Shown: positions 8,074 through 16,591 of the stretch, in pieces
How the letters are laid out: every line of letters begins with the position of its first letter
Position numbering within the stretch: the first letter of the stretch is position 1
Origin: Streptomyces sp. FIT100
GTDB taxonomy: Bacteria > Actinomycetota > Actinomycetes > Streptomycetales > Streptomycetaceae
Assembly (NCBI RefSeq): GCF_024584805.1
Contig: NZ_CP075715.1
Coordinates: 5,200,526-5,264,525 of the forward strand
Reading direction: 5' to 3'
DNA length: 64,000 bases
Program-made: the position numbers and the translations under genes
Notes under the pieces: generated by a model
What the model was told of the DNA's origin: nothing
Seen by the model: only the letters and a program-made list of their open reading frames with translations
The model's database searches: none

Positions 8074-9714
8074 ATGCGCGGTGCCAAGAGCGCCAAGTGG
8101 GTAGCGGGCGCGATCGTCGTCGCCCTGGCAGCGACCGCCTGTGGCGGGGGCAGTGACAGCGGCACCGATGCCAAGGGTGAGGTCGACCCGAACGGCATCT
8201 TCTCCATCGAGCTGGGTGAGCCGGAGAAGCTCCTGCACACCGGTGACACGATGGAGTCCAACGGCTCCGCCGTGATGGACGGACTGTTCTCGCGGCTGGT
8301 CGACTACAAGGCCGACGGCTCGCTGGAGATGATCAACGCCGAGTCGGTCGAGAGCACCGACTCCAAGACGTGGACCGTCAAGCTCAAGAAGGGCTGGACC
8401 TTCCACGACGGCACCCCGGTGACCGCCAAGTCCTACGTGGACGCGTGGAACTGGAACGCCAACGTCACCAACGCCCAGGGCCTGGCGTCCTGGTTCGCGG
8501 ACATCGTGGGCTTCGAGGCGGTGCACCCGGAGAAGGAAGGCGCCAAGCCGACCGCCGAGGCGATGACCGGCCTGAAGGTCGTCGATGACACCACCTTCAC
8601 GGTCGAGCTGAAGGCGCCGGTTCCGTCCTTCGGGCACAAGATGGCGTACGTCGTCTTCGCGCCGCTGGCGGCGTCCTTCTACAAGGACCCGAAGGCCGCC
8701 GGTGAGAAGCCGGTCGGCAACGGTCCCTACAAGTTCGAGAGCTGGGACCACAAGAAGCAGATCAAGATCGTCCGCTACGACGACTACAAGGGCCCGAACA
8801 AGGCCAAGAACGGCGGTGTGGTCTTCAAGAACTACACCACCCTCGAGGCCGCGTACGAGGACCTCAAGTCCGGCAACGTGGACGTCCTGCGCCAGATCGC
8901 CCCGAAGGACCTGCCGGTCTACCGCCAGGACCTCGGCGACCGCGCCGTGGACCAGCCCTACTCCGCCATCCAGACGATGGCCATCGCCTTCTACGCCGAC
9001 CAGTGGAAGAAGCCGAAGCAGGTCGACCCGAAGGTCATCCAGGGTCTGTCGATGGCCATCGACCGCAACACCATCACCAAGACGGTGCTGCAGGGCACGC
9101 GTGAGCCGGCCACCGGCTGGGTCGCCAAGGGCGTCGTGGGCTACCAGCCCAACGCCGCGGGCGACGTCACCACGTTCAACCCGGCCAAGGCCAAGGAGCT
9201 GATCAAGGCCGGCGGCGGTGTCCCGGGCAACGCCATCAGCATCCAGTTCAACGCGGACGGCGGCCACAAGGAGTGGGTCGACGCGGTCTGCAACAGCATC
9301 ACGCAGTCCACCGGCGTCAAGTGCACCGGTGACAGCAAGCCGGACTTCCAGGCCGACCTGACCGCTCGCAAGAGCAAGCAGGTCAAGTCGATCTACCGCT
9401 CCGGCTGGGTGCTCGACTACCCGGTCAACGCCAACTTCATCAGCGACCTGTTCCGCACGGGCGCGGCGGGCAACCAGGGTGACTTCAGCAGCAAGGAGCT
9501 GGACGCCAAGATCGCGGCTGCCGACTCGGCCGCCACGCTCGACGAGTCGGTGAAGCAGTACCAGGCCATCGAGAAGAACGACCTGGTCAAGTACATGCCG
9601 TCGATCCCGCTCTGGTACTACAAGGTCAACGCGGGCTACTCGGAGAATGTCTCCGGCGTTCAGTACGCCCAGGACGGCGACCCGATCCTGACCGGCGTCG
9701 AGGTCCGGAAGTAA
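8074..9714 (+). CDS. Oligopeptide-binding lipoprotein, transporter 1 (BldK-locus type)
   Basis: A 546-residue extracellular substrate-binding lipoprotein. The signal peptide (AKWVAGAIVVALAATAC) ends with a lipobox Cys at about residue 24, followed by a Gly/Ser/Asp linker and a complete SBP_bac_5 fold with the usual GWTFHDGTPVTA, KPVGNGPYKFESW and SIPLWYYKVNAGYSE segments. It delivers peptides to the two permeases encoded downstream. The position beside typA fits the Streptomyces bldK locus, whose transporter imports a developmental signal peptide. I withhold the bldK letters because a paralogous operon follows at 24889. AGGAGG lies directly upstream of the ATG. Confidence 0.9.
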   Translation: MRGAKSAKWVAGAIVVALAATACGGGSDSGTDAKGEVDPNGIFSIELGEPEKLLHTGDTMESNGSAVMDGLFSRLVDYKADGSLEMINAESVESTDSKTWTVKLKKGWTFHDGTPVTAKSYVDAWNWNANVTNAQGLASWFADIVGFEAVHPEKEGAKPTAEAMTGLKVVDDTTFTVELKAPVPSFGHKMAYVVFAPLAASFYKDPKAAGEKPVGNGPYKFESWDHKKQIKIVRYDDYKGPNKAKNGGVVFKNYTTLEAAYEDLKSGNVDVLRQIAPKDLPVYRQDLGDRAVDQPYSAIQTMAIAFYADQWKKPKQVDPKVIQGLSMAIDRNTITKTVLQGTREPATGWVAKGVVGYQPNAAGDVTTFNPAKAKELIKAGGGVPGNAISIQFNADGGHKEWVDAVCNSITQSTGVKCTGDSKPDFQADLTARKSKQVKSIYRSGWVLDYPVNANFISDLFRTGAAGNQGDFSSKELDAKIAAADSAATLDESVKQYQAIEKNDLVKYMPSIPLWYYKVNAGYSENVSGVQYAQDGDPILTGVEVRK

Positions 9715-9888
9715 TCACCCAAGCGTAGTCCGCAAGCCGAGTGCGGGGCCGACTGGCGATCCGTCAGCCCCGCCCGGTGCCTTACGCAGTGGCTGGGGGG
9801 CCCTTCCACGACATCCGCGTACCCACGGGGGCGCCGGTGTCGCGGGAGGGCCTGTCGGCTGCCGCAGTCACATCTCAACGGAGGCATG

Positions 9889-10821
9889 ATGGGGCGCTAT
9901 GTCGTACGACGACTGCTCCAGATGATCCCGGTCTTCCTCGGGACAACCGCTCTGATCTTCTTCATGGTCTACAGCCTGCCCGGCGACCCCGTGGCGGGTC
10001 TGTTCGGCGACAAGGGCGTGGACCCCGCGACACTCGCCGCGAAGAGAAAGGAGCTGGGGCTGGATCTGCCGATCTGGCAGCAGTACTGGAACTACATGAC
10101 GAACATCGTCCTGCACTTCGACTTCGGCAACCAGATCCGCAACGGTCGCCCGGTCACGGAGGTGCTGGGTGACGCGTTCCCCATCACTCTGCAGCTCGCC
10201 GCACTGGCCTTCGCCTTCGAGCTGATCTTCGGCATCGGCCTCGGCGTCATCGCCGGTCTGAAGGCCGGCCGCCTGGCGGACAACGCCATCCTGATCTTCA
10301 CCCTGCTGATCATCTCGATCCCGGTCTTCGTGCTCGGCTTCATCATCAAGATGGTCTTCGCCTTCCAGCTGAACTGGATCGCACCGAACGTCGGGGTCGA
10401 GCCACAAATGTCGGAGCTGATCGCGCCGGCCATTGTGCTCGGCGGTCTCTCCCTCGCCTACGTGGCCCGGCTCACCCGGACCTCCATGGCGGAGAACCTG
10501 CGCGCCGACTACATGCGTACGGCCATCGCCAAGGGCCTGCCGAAGCGCCGGGTCATCGGCGTCCACCTGATGCGCAACTCGATGATCCCCGTCGTCACCT
10601 TTCTCGGCACCGACATCGGTGCCCTGATGGGCGGCGCGGTCGTCACCGAGGGCATCTTCAACATCAAGGGCGTCGGCGGCGTCATCTACGAGTCGATCTC
10701 GCGGCGCGAGGGCACCACCATCGTCGGCCTCGTCACGATCCTGGTGCTCGTCTACCTCGTCACCAGCCTGCTCATCGACCTGCTGTACGCGGTCCTGGAC
10801 CCGAGGATCCGTTATGCCTGA
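9889..10821 (+). CDS. Oligopeptide ABC transporter permease 1 (DppB/OppB type), transporter 1
   Basis: A 310-residue inner-membrane permease with the N-terminal MGRYVVRRLLQMIPVFLGTT signature of OppB-type proteins and about six membrane segments. The cytoplasmic coupling loop (EAA-type) is visible around RADYMRTAIAKGLPKRRVIG. It forms the channel with the next gene product. I chose the second ATG (9889) because the GGAGG at 9880-9884 is too close to the first ATG and the paralogue at 26602 starts at the equivalent Met. It overlaps the next gene by 8 bases. Confidence 0.93.
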   Translation: MGRYVVRRLLQMIPVFLGTTALIFFMVYSLPGDPVAGLFGDKGVDPATLAAKRKELGLDLPIWQQYWNYMTNIVLHFDFGNQIRNGRPVTEVLGDAFPITLQLAALAFAFELIFGIGLGVIAGLKAGRLADNAILIFTLLIISIPVFVLGFIIKMVFAFQLNWIAPNVGVEPQMSELIAPAIVLGGLSLAYVARLTRTSMAENLRADYMRTAIAKGLPKRRVIGVHLMRNSMIPVVTFLGTDIGALMGGAVVTEGIFNIKGVGGVIYESISRREGTTIVGLVTILVLVYLVTSLLIDLLYAVLDPRIRYA

Positions 10822-11767
10822 CGTGACCAAGACCGCTGCCGCCGTCGAGGACGCCGTCGCACCGCCCTCCGCGGCGGAGCCCGCGCCCCGGCAGAAGCAG
10901 GACAAGGCCCGCAGCCTCTGGGGCGACGCCTGGCACGACCTGCGCCGCAACCCGTACTTCCTGGTCTCGTCCGTGCTGATCTTCTTCCTGCTGGTGCTCA
11001 CCGCCTTCCCCGGCTGGTTCACCAGCGCCTCGCCGACCGCCGGTGACCTCGCCAACCACTACATCGGCAAGCCGGAACTCAGCAAGATCGGCTCCGAGGG
11101 CTGGCTCGGCTACGACATCCAGGGCCGGTCCGTCTACGCACGCCTGATCTACGGCACCCGCGCCTCGGTGATCGTCGGTATCTGCGTCACCCTGATCGTC
11201 ACCATCGTCGGCGGCACCATGGGCATGATCGCCGGCTACTTCGGCGGCATCGTGGACGCGGTCCTCTCCCGGATCACCGACATCTTCTTCGGCATCCCCT
11301 TCCTGCTCGGCGCCATGGTCGTCCTGCAGTCCTTCACCGAGCGCACCATCTGGGTGGTCGTCTTCGCCCTCGCGTTCCTCGGCTGGACCCAGATCACCCG
11401 CGTCATGCGCGGTGCCGTGATCACCGTCAAGCAGGCGGACTACGTCCACGCCGCCAAGGCGCTGGGCGCCGGGACGGTCCGGATCCTGTTCCGGCACATC
11501 CTGCCGAACGCCATGGCCCCGGTGATCGTCGTCGCGACCATCGCGCTCGGCGGCTACATCTCGGCCGAGGCGACCCTGTCCTACCTGGGTCTGGGTCTCG
11601 CGTCGCCCATCGTCTCCTGGGGCGTCGACGTCTCCGCCGGTGTCCAGCAGATCCGTACGTCGCAGCACATCCTGCTGTACCCGTCGATCATGCTGAGCAT
11701 CACCGTTCTGGCGTTCATCATGCTCGGCGAAGCCGTCCGCAACGCCCTCGACCCCAAGCTGCGCTGA
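10814..11767 (+). CDS. Oligopeptide ABC transporter permease 2 (DppC/OppC type), transporter 1
   Basis: A 317-residue second permease subunit. A charged N-terminal tail is followed by the conserved SLWGDAWHDLRRNPYFLVSS segment typical of OppC/DppC N-termini, then five to six membrane segments. The coupling loop lies near KQADYVHAAKALGAG, followed by HILPNAMAPVIV. It overlaps the first permease gene by 8 bases (ATGCCTGA), which indicates translational coupling in the operon. Confidence 0.93.
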   Translation: MPDVTKTAAAVEDAVAPPSAAEPAPRQKQDKARSLWGDAWHDLRRNPYFLVSSVLIFFLLVLTAFPGWFTSASPTAGDLANHYIGKPELSKIGSEGWLGYDIQGRSVYARLIYGTRASVIVGICVTLIVTIVGGTMGMIAGYFGGIVDAVLSRITDIFFGIPFLLGAMVVLQSFTERTIWVVVFALAFLGWTQITRVMRGAVITVKQADYVHAAKALGAGTVRILFRHILPNAMAPVIVVATIALGGYISAEATLSYLGLGLASPIVSWGVDVSAGVQQIRTSQHILLYPSIMLSITVLAFIMLGEAVRNALDPKLR

Positions 11768-11781
11768 GGAGGGCGTAACTC

Positions 11782-12840
11782 GTGACCATCATCGACAAAA
11801 CCGCGCCCGTCCCCGCGCCGCGCGAGGGCGACGAGCAGGGCGGTCCGCTGCTCGAAGTCCGCGACCTGCACGTGGAGTTCCACACCCGCGACGGTGTGGC
11901 CAAGGCGGTCAACGGCGTCAACTACTCCGTGAACGCCGGTGAGACGCTCGCCGTGCTGGGCGAGTCCGGCTCGGGCAAGTCCGTCACCGCCCAGGCGATC
12001 ATGGGCATCCTCGACATGCCGCCCGGCAGGATCCCGCAGGGCGAGATCCTCTTCCGCGGCGAGGACATGCTCAAGATGTCCTACGAGGAGCGCCGGAGGA
12101 TCCGCGGCCGGAAGATCGCGATGATCTTCCAGGACGCGCTCTCCTCGCTCAACCCGGTGCTCACCGTGGGCTACCAGCTCGGCGAGATGTTCCGGGTGCA
12201 CCACGGGCTGTCCAAGAAGGACGCCAGAGCCAAGTCCATCGAGCTGATGGACAAGGTCAAGATCCCGGCCGCCGCGGCCCGGGTCGGCGACTACCCGCAC
12301 CAGTTCTCCGGCGGTATGCGCCAGCGCATCATGATCGCCATGGCGCTGGCGCTGGAGCCGGACCTGATCATCGCCGATGAGCCCACGACGGCGCTCGACG
12401 TGACCGTCCAGGCGCAGGTGATGGACCTGCTCGCGGAGCTCCAGCGCGAGTACAACATGGGCCTGATCCTGATCACCCACGACCTCGGCGTGGTCGCCGA
12501 CGTCGCGGACAAGATCGCCGTGATGTACGCGGGCCGGATCGTCGAGCAGGCGCCGGTGCACGAGCTGTACAAGCGCCCGGCGCACCCGTACACGCGGGGT
12601 CTGCTCGACTCGATCCCGCGCCTGGACCAGAAGGGCCAGGAGCTGTACGCGATCAAGGGCCTGCCGCCCAACCTGCTGCGGGTGCCGACCGGTTGCGCGT
12701 TCAACCCGCGCTGCCCCAAGGCCGACGACATCTGCCGCACGGACGTCCCGGCCCTGCACCCGGTGAGCGAGCAGGACGGCACCGAGCTGCCCGGCCGCGG
12801 AAGCGCGTGCCACTTCTGGAAGGAGACGATCCATGGCTGA
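11782..12840 (+). CDS. Oligopeptide ABC transporter ATPase (OppD type), transporter 1
   Basis: A 352-residue ATPase that drives peptide import. It has Walker A GESGSGKS, signature FSGGMRQR, Walker B LIIADEPTTALD and the H-loop ITHDLG. The C-terminal oligopeptide/dipeptide domain contains the Cys cluster region CAFNPRCPKADDIC that can carry an iron-sulfur cluster in OppD proteins. It starts with GTG at 11782 after GAGGAGG and overlaps the second ATPase gene by 8 bases. Confidence 0.94.
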   Translation: MTIIDKTAPVPAPREGDEQGGPLLEVRDLHVEFHTRDGVAKAVNGVNYSVNAGETLAVLGESGSGKSVTAQAIMGILDMPPGRIPQGEILFRGEDMLKMSYEERRRIRGRKIAMIFQDALSSLNPVLTVGYQLGEMFRVHHGLSKKDARAKSIELMDKVKIPAAAARVGDYPHQFSGGMRQRIMIAMALALEPDLIIADEPTTALDVTVQAQVMDLLAELQREYNMGLILITHDLGVVADVADKIAVMYAGRIVEQAPVHELYKRPAHPYTRGLLDSIPRLDQKGQELYAIKGLPPNLLRVPTGCAFNPRCPKADDICRTDVPALHPVSEQDGTELPGRGSACHFWKETIHG

Positions 12841-13990
12841 GCTCAGCAAGAACGACGAGGCTGTGGACGCCGTGGACGCGACCCCGAACGTCACCGACGT
12901 CGAGACGGTCGACGCGGCCACCGAGGCGGAGGCCGTAGCCGCCATCGAGGCTCCCGTCGAGCGCGGCGAGCCGATCCTGCAGGTGCGGAACCTGGTCAAG
13001 CACTTCCCGCTGACCCAGGGCATCCTCTTCAAGAAGCAGGTCGGCGCGGTCAAGGCCGTGGACGGGATCTCCTTCGACCTCTACCAGGGCGAGACGCTCG
13101 GCATCGTCGGCGAGTCCGGCTGCGGCAAGTCGACCGTCGCCAAGCTGCTGATGTCGCTGGAGTCGGCGACGGCCGGCGAGGTCTTCTACAAGGGCCAGGA
13201 CATCACCCGGCTGTCCGGGCGTGCGCTGAAGGCGGTCCGCAGGAACATCCAGATGGTGTTCCAGGACCCGTACACCTCGCTGAACCCGCGGATGACGGTC
13301 GGCGACATCATCGGCGAGCCCTTCGACATCCACCCCGAGGTGGCCCCGAAGGGCGACCGGCGCCGCAAGGTGCAGGAGCTGCTCGACGTCGTCGGCCTCA
13401 ACCCGGAGTACATCAACCGGTACCCGCACCAGTTCTCCGGCGGTCAGCGCCAGCGCATCGGCATCGCCCGCGGCCTCGCGCTCAACCCGGAGATCATCAT
13501 CTGCGACGAGCCCGTCTCGGCGCTGGACGTGTCCGTGCAGGCACAGGTCATCAACCTGATGGAGAAGCTCCAGGACGAGTTCAACCTGTCCTACGTCTTC
13601 ATCGCGCACGACCTGTCGATCGTCCGGCACATCTCCGACCGGGTCGGCGTCATGTACCTCGGCAAGATGGCCGAGATCGGTACGGACACGCAGATCTACG
13701 ACCACCCGACGCACCCCTACACCCAGGCGCTGCTGTCGGCGGTCCCGGTGCCCGACCCGGAGGCCCGCGAGGGCCGCGAGCGGATCATCCTCACCGGCGA
13801 CGTCCCGTCCCCGGCGAACCCGCCGTCCGGCTGCCGCTTCCGCACCCGCTGCTGGAAGGCCGAGGACAGGTGCGCCACCGAGATGCCGCTGCTTGCGGTC
13901 CCGGAGCGGTTCGCCGGCCAGGACACCCCGGCCGCGCACGAGTCGGCGTGCCACTTCGCCGAGGAGAAGGACGTCGTCCACGCGGTCTGA
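12833..13990 (+). CDS. Oligopeptide ABC transporter ATPase (OppF type), transporter 1
   Basis: A 385-residue partner ATPase with Walker A GESGCGKS, signature FSGGQRQR, Walker B IIICDEPVSALD and the C-terminal cluster region CRFRTRCWKAEDRC. It has an acidic N-terminal extension of about 45 residues (EAVDAVDATPNVTDVETVDA) that the paralogue at 29488 lacks; its role is unknown. It is the last gene of the operon, followed by a perfect hairpin. Confidence 0.94.
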   Translation: MAELSKNDEAVDAVDATPNVTDVETVDAATEAEAVAAIEAPVERGEPILQVRNLVKHFPLTQGILFKKQVGAVKAVDGISFDLYQGETLGIVGESGCGKSTVAKLLMSLESATAGEVFYKGQDITRLSGRALKAVRRNIQMVFQDPYTSLNPRMTVGDIIGEPFDIHPEVAPKGDRRRKVQELLDVVGLNPEYINRYPHQFSGGQRQRIGIARGLALNPEIIICDEPVSALDVSVQAQVINLMEKLQDEFNLSYVFIAHDLSIVRHISDRVGVMYLGKMAEIGTDTQIYDHPTHPYTQALLSAVPVPDPEAREGRERIILTGDVPSPANPPSGCRFRTRCWKAEDRCATEMPLLAVPERFAGQDTPAAHESACHFAEEKDVVHAV

Positions 13991-14015
13991 CCGCCGCCCG
14001 CGCGCGTACGCCGTG

Positions 14016-14050
14016 AAGGCGCCCGGAACCCCTGCGGTTCCGGGCGCCTT
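14016..14050 (+). terminator. Terminator of oligopeptide transporter operon 1
   Basis: A perfect 15-bp stem (AAGGCGCCCGGAACC with its complement) and a 5-base loop begin 26 bases after the last stop of the operon. Confidence 0.85.
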
Positions 14051-14300
14051 CGGCGTTTTCGCCGGGGACGGGCGATCGTCTCCGCCGCGGCCACGTCGGC
14101 CATGACGCAAAGGCCGAAACACGGGAAATGCGCCGAGCAGGCCGAAAAGATGGGCTGTTCGCGGGGGAGGGTGGACCGCGCGCAGTGGCGTAGGAGCCGC
14201 CGAATCATCTCCGAGCCGGTGCTGTCGCACCGCTCTATTCAGCCAAAATGCGTTCCGGTATCCCGCAGGCATTCGCCACTATTGAGCGCTACTTTCCGGC

Positions 14301-14317
14301 CATTGCCCATGGCAATG
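14301..14317. promoter_or_regulatory. Candidate operator: perfect inverted repeat upstream of lstA
   Basis: CATTGCC, three bases, GGCAATG. The size and symmetry suit a dimeric repressor of TetR or similar type. It lies about 280 bases upstream of the lstA start. No regulator gene lies beside it, so the binding protein would be encoded elsewhere. Confidence 0.35.
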
Positions 14318-14432
14318 CCTATCGATAAAGAGTGGTGATCATCACAGGGGTTCGGTGTGAGGTGACGCTGAGTGGTGCGCTAACGTCGTCAAGGGCACAC
14401 CCGATGTCGGGAAAATCCGCGAATCGAGCTAC

Positions 14433-14468
14433 ATCCCATCAGCGATCCCATCAGCAAGGAAGCTGATG
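14433..14468. repeat. CATCAGC repeat cluster upstream of lstA
   Basis: ATCCCATCAGC occurs twice with a 12-bp period (14433-14443 and 14445-14455), followed by the inverted copy GCTGATG at 14462-14468. Such same-face spacing is typical of cooperative protein-binding sites. The last repeat could also pair to form a small hairpin in the leader RNA. Confidence 0.4.
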
Positions 14469-14595
14469 AAGGAGCTGAATTCCTCGAAGGCGTCCACAAG
14501 ACGCGAATGCGGCACGAGCAGAGATTGTCCGGCACCCTTTCGCTTTCCCCTGTTCGGGGTGTGCCGTTTGAATGAGAAACCATCAGGAGCGGTTT

Positions 14596-15645
14596 GTGCA
14601 CAACAGTCGATTAGAATCCCTCGGCGCCTATCTCCCCTCGGCGGTCATGAGCACTCCCGAACTGCTCGGCCGTTTGGGGAAGGTGCCGCCTTTCGACCTC
14701 TTCAGGATCACCGGAATTTCCGAGCGCCGCGTCGCGGATGACACCTCCGACAGCCCCGAGGACTGTCTGACGATGGCGATCGCGGCGGCCCGTGACTGTC
14801 TGGACCGGTCGCGCTACTCTCCACAGGAGATCGACATCGTGATCTCCTGCTCGATCAGCCGCACGACGGACGGCCGCCGCCTCCAGTTCGAGCCCTCGTT
14901 CGCCCATCGTGTCGCTGAGGAGCTCGGTGCGCACAGCGCCATTCGCTTCGACGTCTCCAACGCCTGCGCGGGCATGATGACCGGCGTCTATCTGCTCGAC
15001 CGGATGATCCGCTCCGGTGAAGTGCGCAACGGGCTGGTGGTCAGCGGGGAGCACATCACTCCGATCGCGTTCACCGCGGCGCGCGAGATGGAGGACAGCC
15101 GGGACCCGCAGTTCGCGTCGCTCTCCGTCGGCGACTCGGCCGTTTCGGTGGTCGTCGACCGGGCCGTCGACGATGCGGACGTCATCCACGACATCGAACT
15201 GATGACCTGCGCGGAGTATGCGCAGCTGTGCCTCGGAATGCCCAGTGACGAGACCGGCGACCTGGCCATGTACACCAACAACAAGGAGATGCACGCCCAG
15301 GACCGCCTCTCGCTGTGGCCGGCGTTCCACCGCGACAGGCTGGCCGCCGACGGCCGCCGGTTCGCCGACGAGGGATACGACTTCGTCATCCACCACCAGG
15401 TCGGCAGCAGATTCGTCGACGTCATGAGCCAGGTGGGCGAAAGCGCCTTCGAGACCCCGATGCCGCAGTCGCTCTCGGTCGTCGAGGAGTTCGCCAACAC
15501 CGCGACCACCTCCCACTATCTGGTGCTGCGCCAGGCGCTTGCGGAACGCCGCATACCCAAGGGCTCCAAGGTCCTCATGGTGCCGGCCGCCTCGGGTGTG
15601 GTGACCGGCTTCCTGTCCGCGACCGTCTCTTCCCTGGAGGTCTGA
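14596..15645 (+). CDS. lstA: LstA-type ketoacyl synthase III, catalytic half of the acyl-CoA condensing heterodimer
   Basis: A 349-residue thiolase-fold (FabH/OleA-like) enzyme with the full triad: C124 in SNACAGMM, H267 in VIHHQVG and N301 in EEFANTA. In lipstatin biosynthesis LstA and LstB join two fatty acyl-CoA molecules head to head without decarboxylation to give a branched beta-keto acid. The GTG at 14596 is preferred over the ATG at 14572 because AGGAG sits six bases before it. Codon 6 is TTA (14611-14613), the rare Leu codon read by the developmentally controlled bldA tRNA. It is the first gene of a tightly coupled operon, one base from lstB. The assignment rests on gene order plus domain content, not on a database search. 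Confidence 0.88.
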   Translation: MHNSRLESLGAYLPSAVMSTPELLGRLGKVPPFDLFRITGISERRVADDTSDSPEDCLTMAIAAARDCLDRSRYSPQEIDIVISCSISRTTDGRRLQFEPSFAHRVAEELGAHSAIRFDVSNACAGMMTGVYLLDRMIRSGEVRNGLVVSGEHITPIAFTAAREMEDSRDPQFASLSVGDSAVSVVVDRAVDDADVIHDIELMTCAEYAQLCLGMPSDETGDLAMYTNNKEMHAQDRLSLWPAFHRDRLAADGRRFADEGYDFVIHHQVGSRFVDVMSQVGESAFETPMPQSLSVVEEFANTATTSHYLVLRQALAERRIPKGSKVLMVPAASGVVTGFLSATVSSLEV

Positions 15646-15646
15646 C

Positions 15647-16591
15647 ATGGCCACCGTCATCACCGCCGCGGCGCTCAGCCCGGCCGAGGGCACGGGCAGC
15701 TCGATCGAGTACGCGGCGTCGGCCGGCGCGGAATGTCTCCGGCAGGCGGGGCTGACCCCCGCGGACGTGGACGTGCTCATCAACACCGGGGTCTACCGCG
15801 ACTCCAACATCGTCGAACCATCCGTGGCCGCGCTCATCCAGAAGCGCATCGGCATCAACCCGGACTATCTGCACGCGGCCGACAAACGGGCCGCGTTCTC
15901 CTTCGACCTGATGAACGGCGCCTGCGGTGTGCTCAACGCCGTGCAGGCCGCCGGTTCGCTGCTGGCCACGGGCAGCGCCCGGCGGGTGCTGGTGGTCTCG
16001 GCCGACACCCACCCTTCGACGGACCCGGGCAGGGCCGGCACCGGCGCGTTCCCCTACGCGAGCACGGGTGCGGCGTTGCTGCTGGAACACCGCGACGACG
16101 GCCGGGGCTTCGGCCGGGTGCATCACCGGTCGCTGCCGGGTGCGCATGGCGTCAACGGGTACCTTCCGCTGGACGAGGCCGGCTCCGATGGACGCGCGCA
16201 CATCGTCGTCGACCGCGACAGCGGCGTACTGGAGAGGATGCTCGATCTGGCGGTCGACTCGGTGCGCGGCTGCCTCGCGGCCGAGGAGGGCGTGGACGGT
16301 GCCAGGACACCGACGGCCTTGGAACGTACGCTGCTGATCACCTCCCAGCCGTCCGCCGACTTCGCGACCCGTCTCGCCAAGCGCCTCGGCCTGGCCTCCG
16401 ACGCCGCGGTCACCGTCGAAGGAGTCGCCGGCGATCCGCACACCTCGGCGCTCACCCACGCCTTCCGGCAGGCCCAGGACGCAGGCCGGCTGGACGGCCA
16501 CGGCCGGCTCCTTTTCGTCGCCGTCGGCGCAGGGCTGACCTCGGCGGCATCGCTCTACCGGCTGACCGGCGACGACAGGGCGGAGCGCTGA
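15647..16591 (+). CDS. lstB: LstB-type ketoacyl synthase III, partner subunit
   Basis: A 314-residue thiolase-fold protein. It keeps a Cys (C93, NGACGVLN), but where LstA has its catalytic His and Asn it reads TSQPSADF and GDPHTSAL, so it cannot be a stand-alone FabH. In OleA-type heterodimers (LstA/LstB, NltA/NltB) the partner supplies a Glu to the active site across the interface; E57 in NIVEPS is a candidate. Its stop overlaps the lstC ATG (TGATG). It should form a complex with LstA that selects the shorter or second acyl-CoA. Confidence 0.87.
   Translation: MATVITAAALSPAEGTGSSIEYAASAGAECLRQAGLTPADVDVLINTGVYRDSNIVEPSVAALIQKRIGINPDYLHAADKRAAFSFDLMNGACGVLNAVQAAGSLLATGSARRVLVVSADTHPSTDPGRAGTGAFPYASTGAALLLEHRDDGRGFGRVHHRSLPGAHGVNGYLPLDEAGSDGRAHIVVDRDSGVLERMLDLAVDSVRGCLAAEEGVDGARTPTALERTLLITSQPSADFATRLAKRLGLASDAAVTVEGVAGDPHTSALTHAFRQAQDAGRLDGHGRLLFVAVGAGLTSAASLYRLTGDDRAER

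Larger units (their letters stand above)
13991..14595 (+). other. Long 5' region of the lst operon
   Basis: About 600 bases separate transporter 1 from lstA. After the terminator the base composition is clearly lower in G+C than the flanking genes. It holds a perfect inverted repeat at 14301-14317 and a cluster of CATCAGC repeats at 14433-14468 (listed separately), and presumably the lst promoter. A 91-codon open frame from 14466 runs into lstA in another frame; it lacks a good ribosome site and I do not call it. Confidence 0.6.

Noticed and set aside
8074..13990. Assigning individual bldKA-E symbols to transporter 1
   Set aside because: Two paralogous operons flank the lst block and the gene order (binding protein first) does not let me map letters with certainty. 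A phylogeny would decide.
14102..14338. A 78-codon open frame in the lst leader region
   Set aside because: No ribosome-binding site, no codon bias and no recognisable protein. It lies in the AT-richer regulatory region.
14466..14741. A 91-codon open frame overlapping the lstA start (possible leader peptide gene)
   Set aside because: The spacing of GGAAG to its ATG is poor, it overlaps lstA by about 145 bases in another frame, and its composition is not coding-like. A shorter regulatory peptide cannot be excluded.
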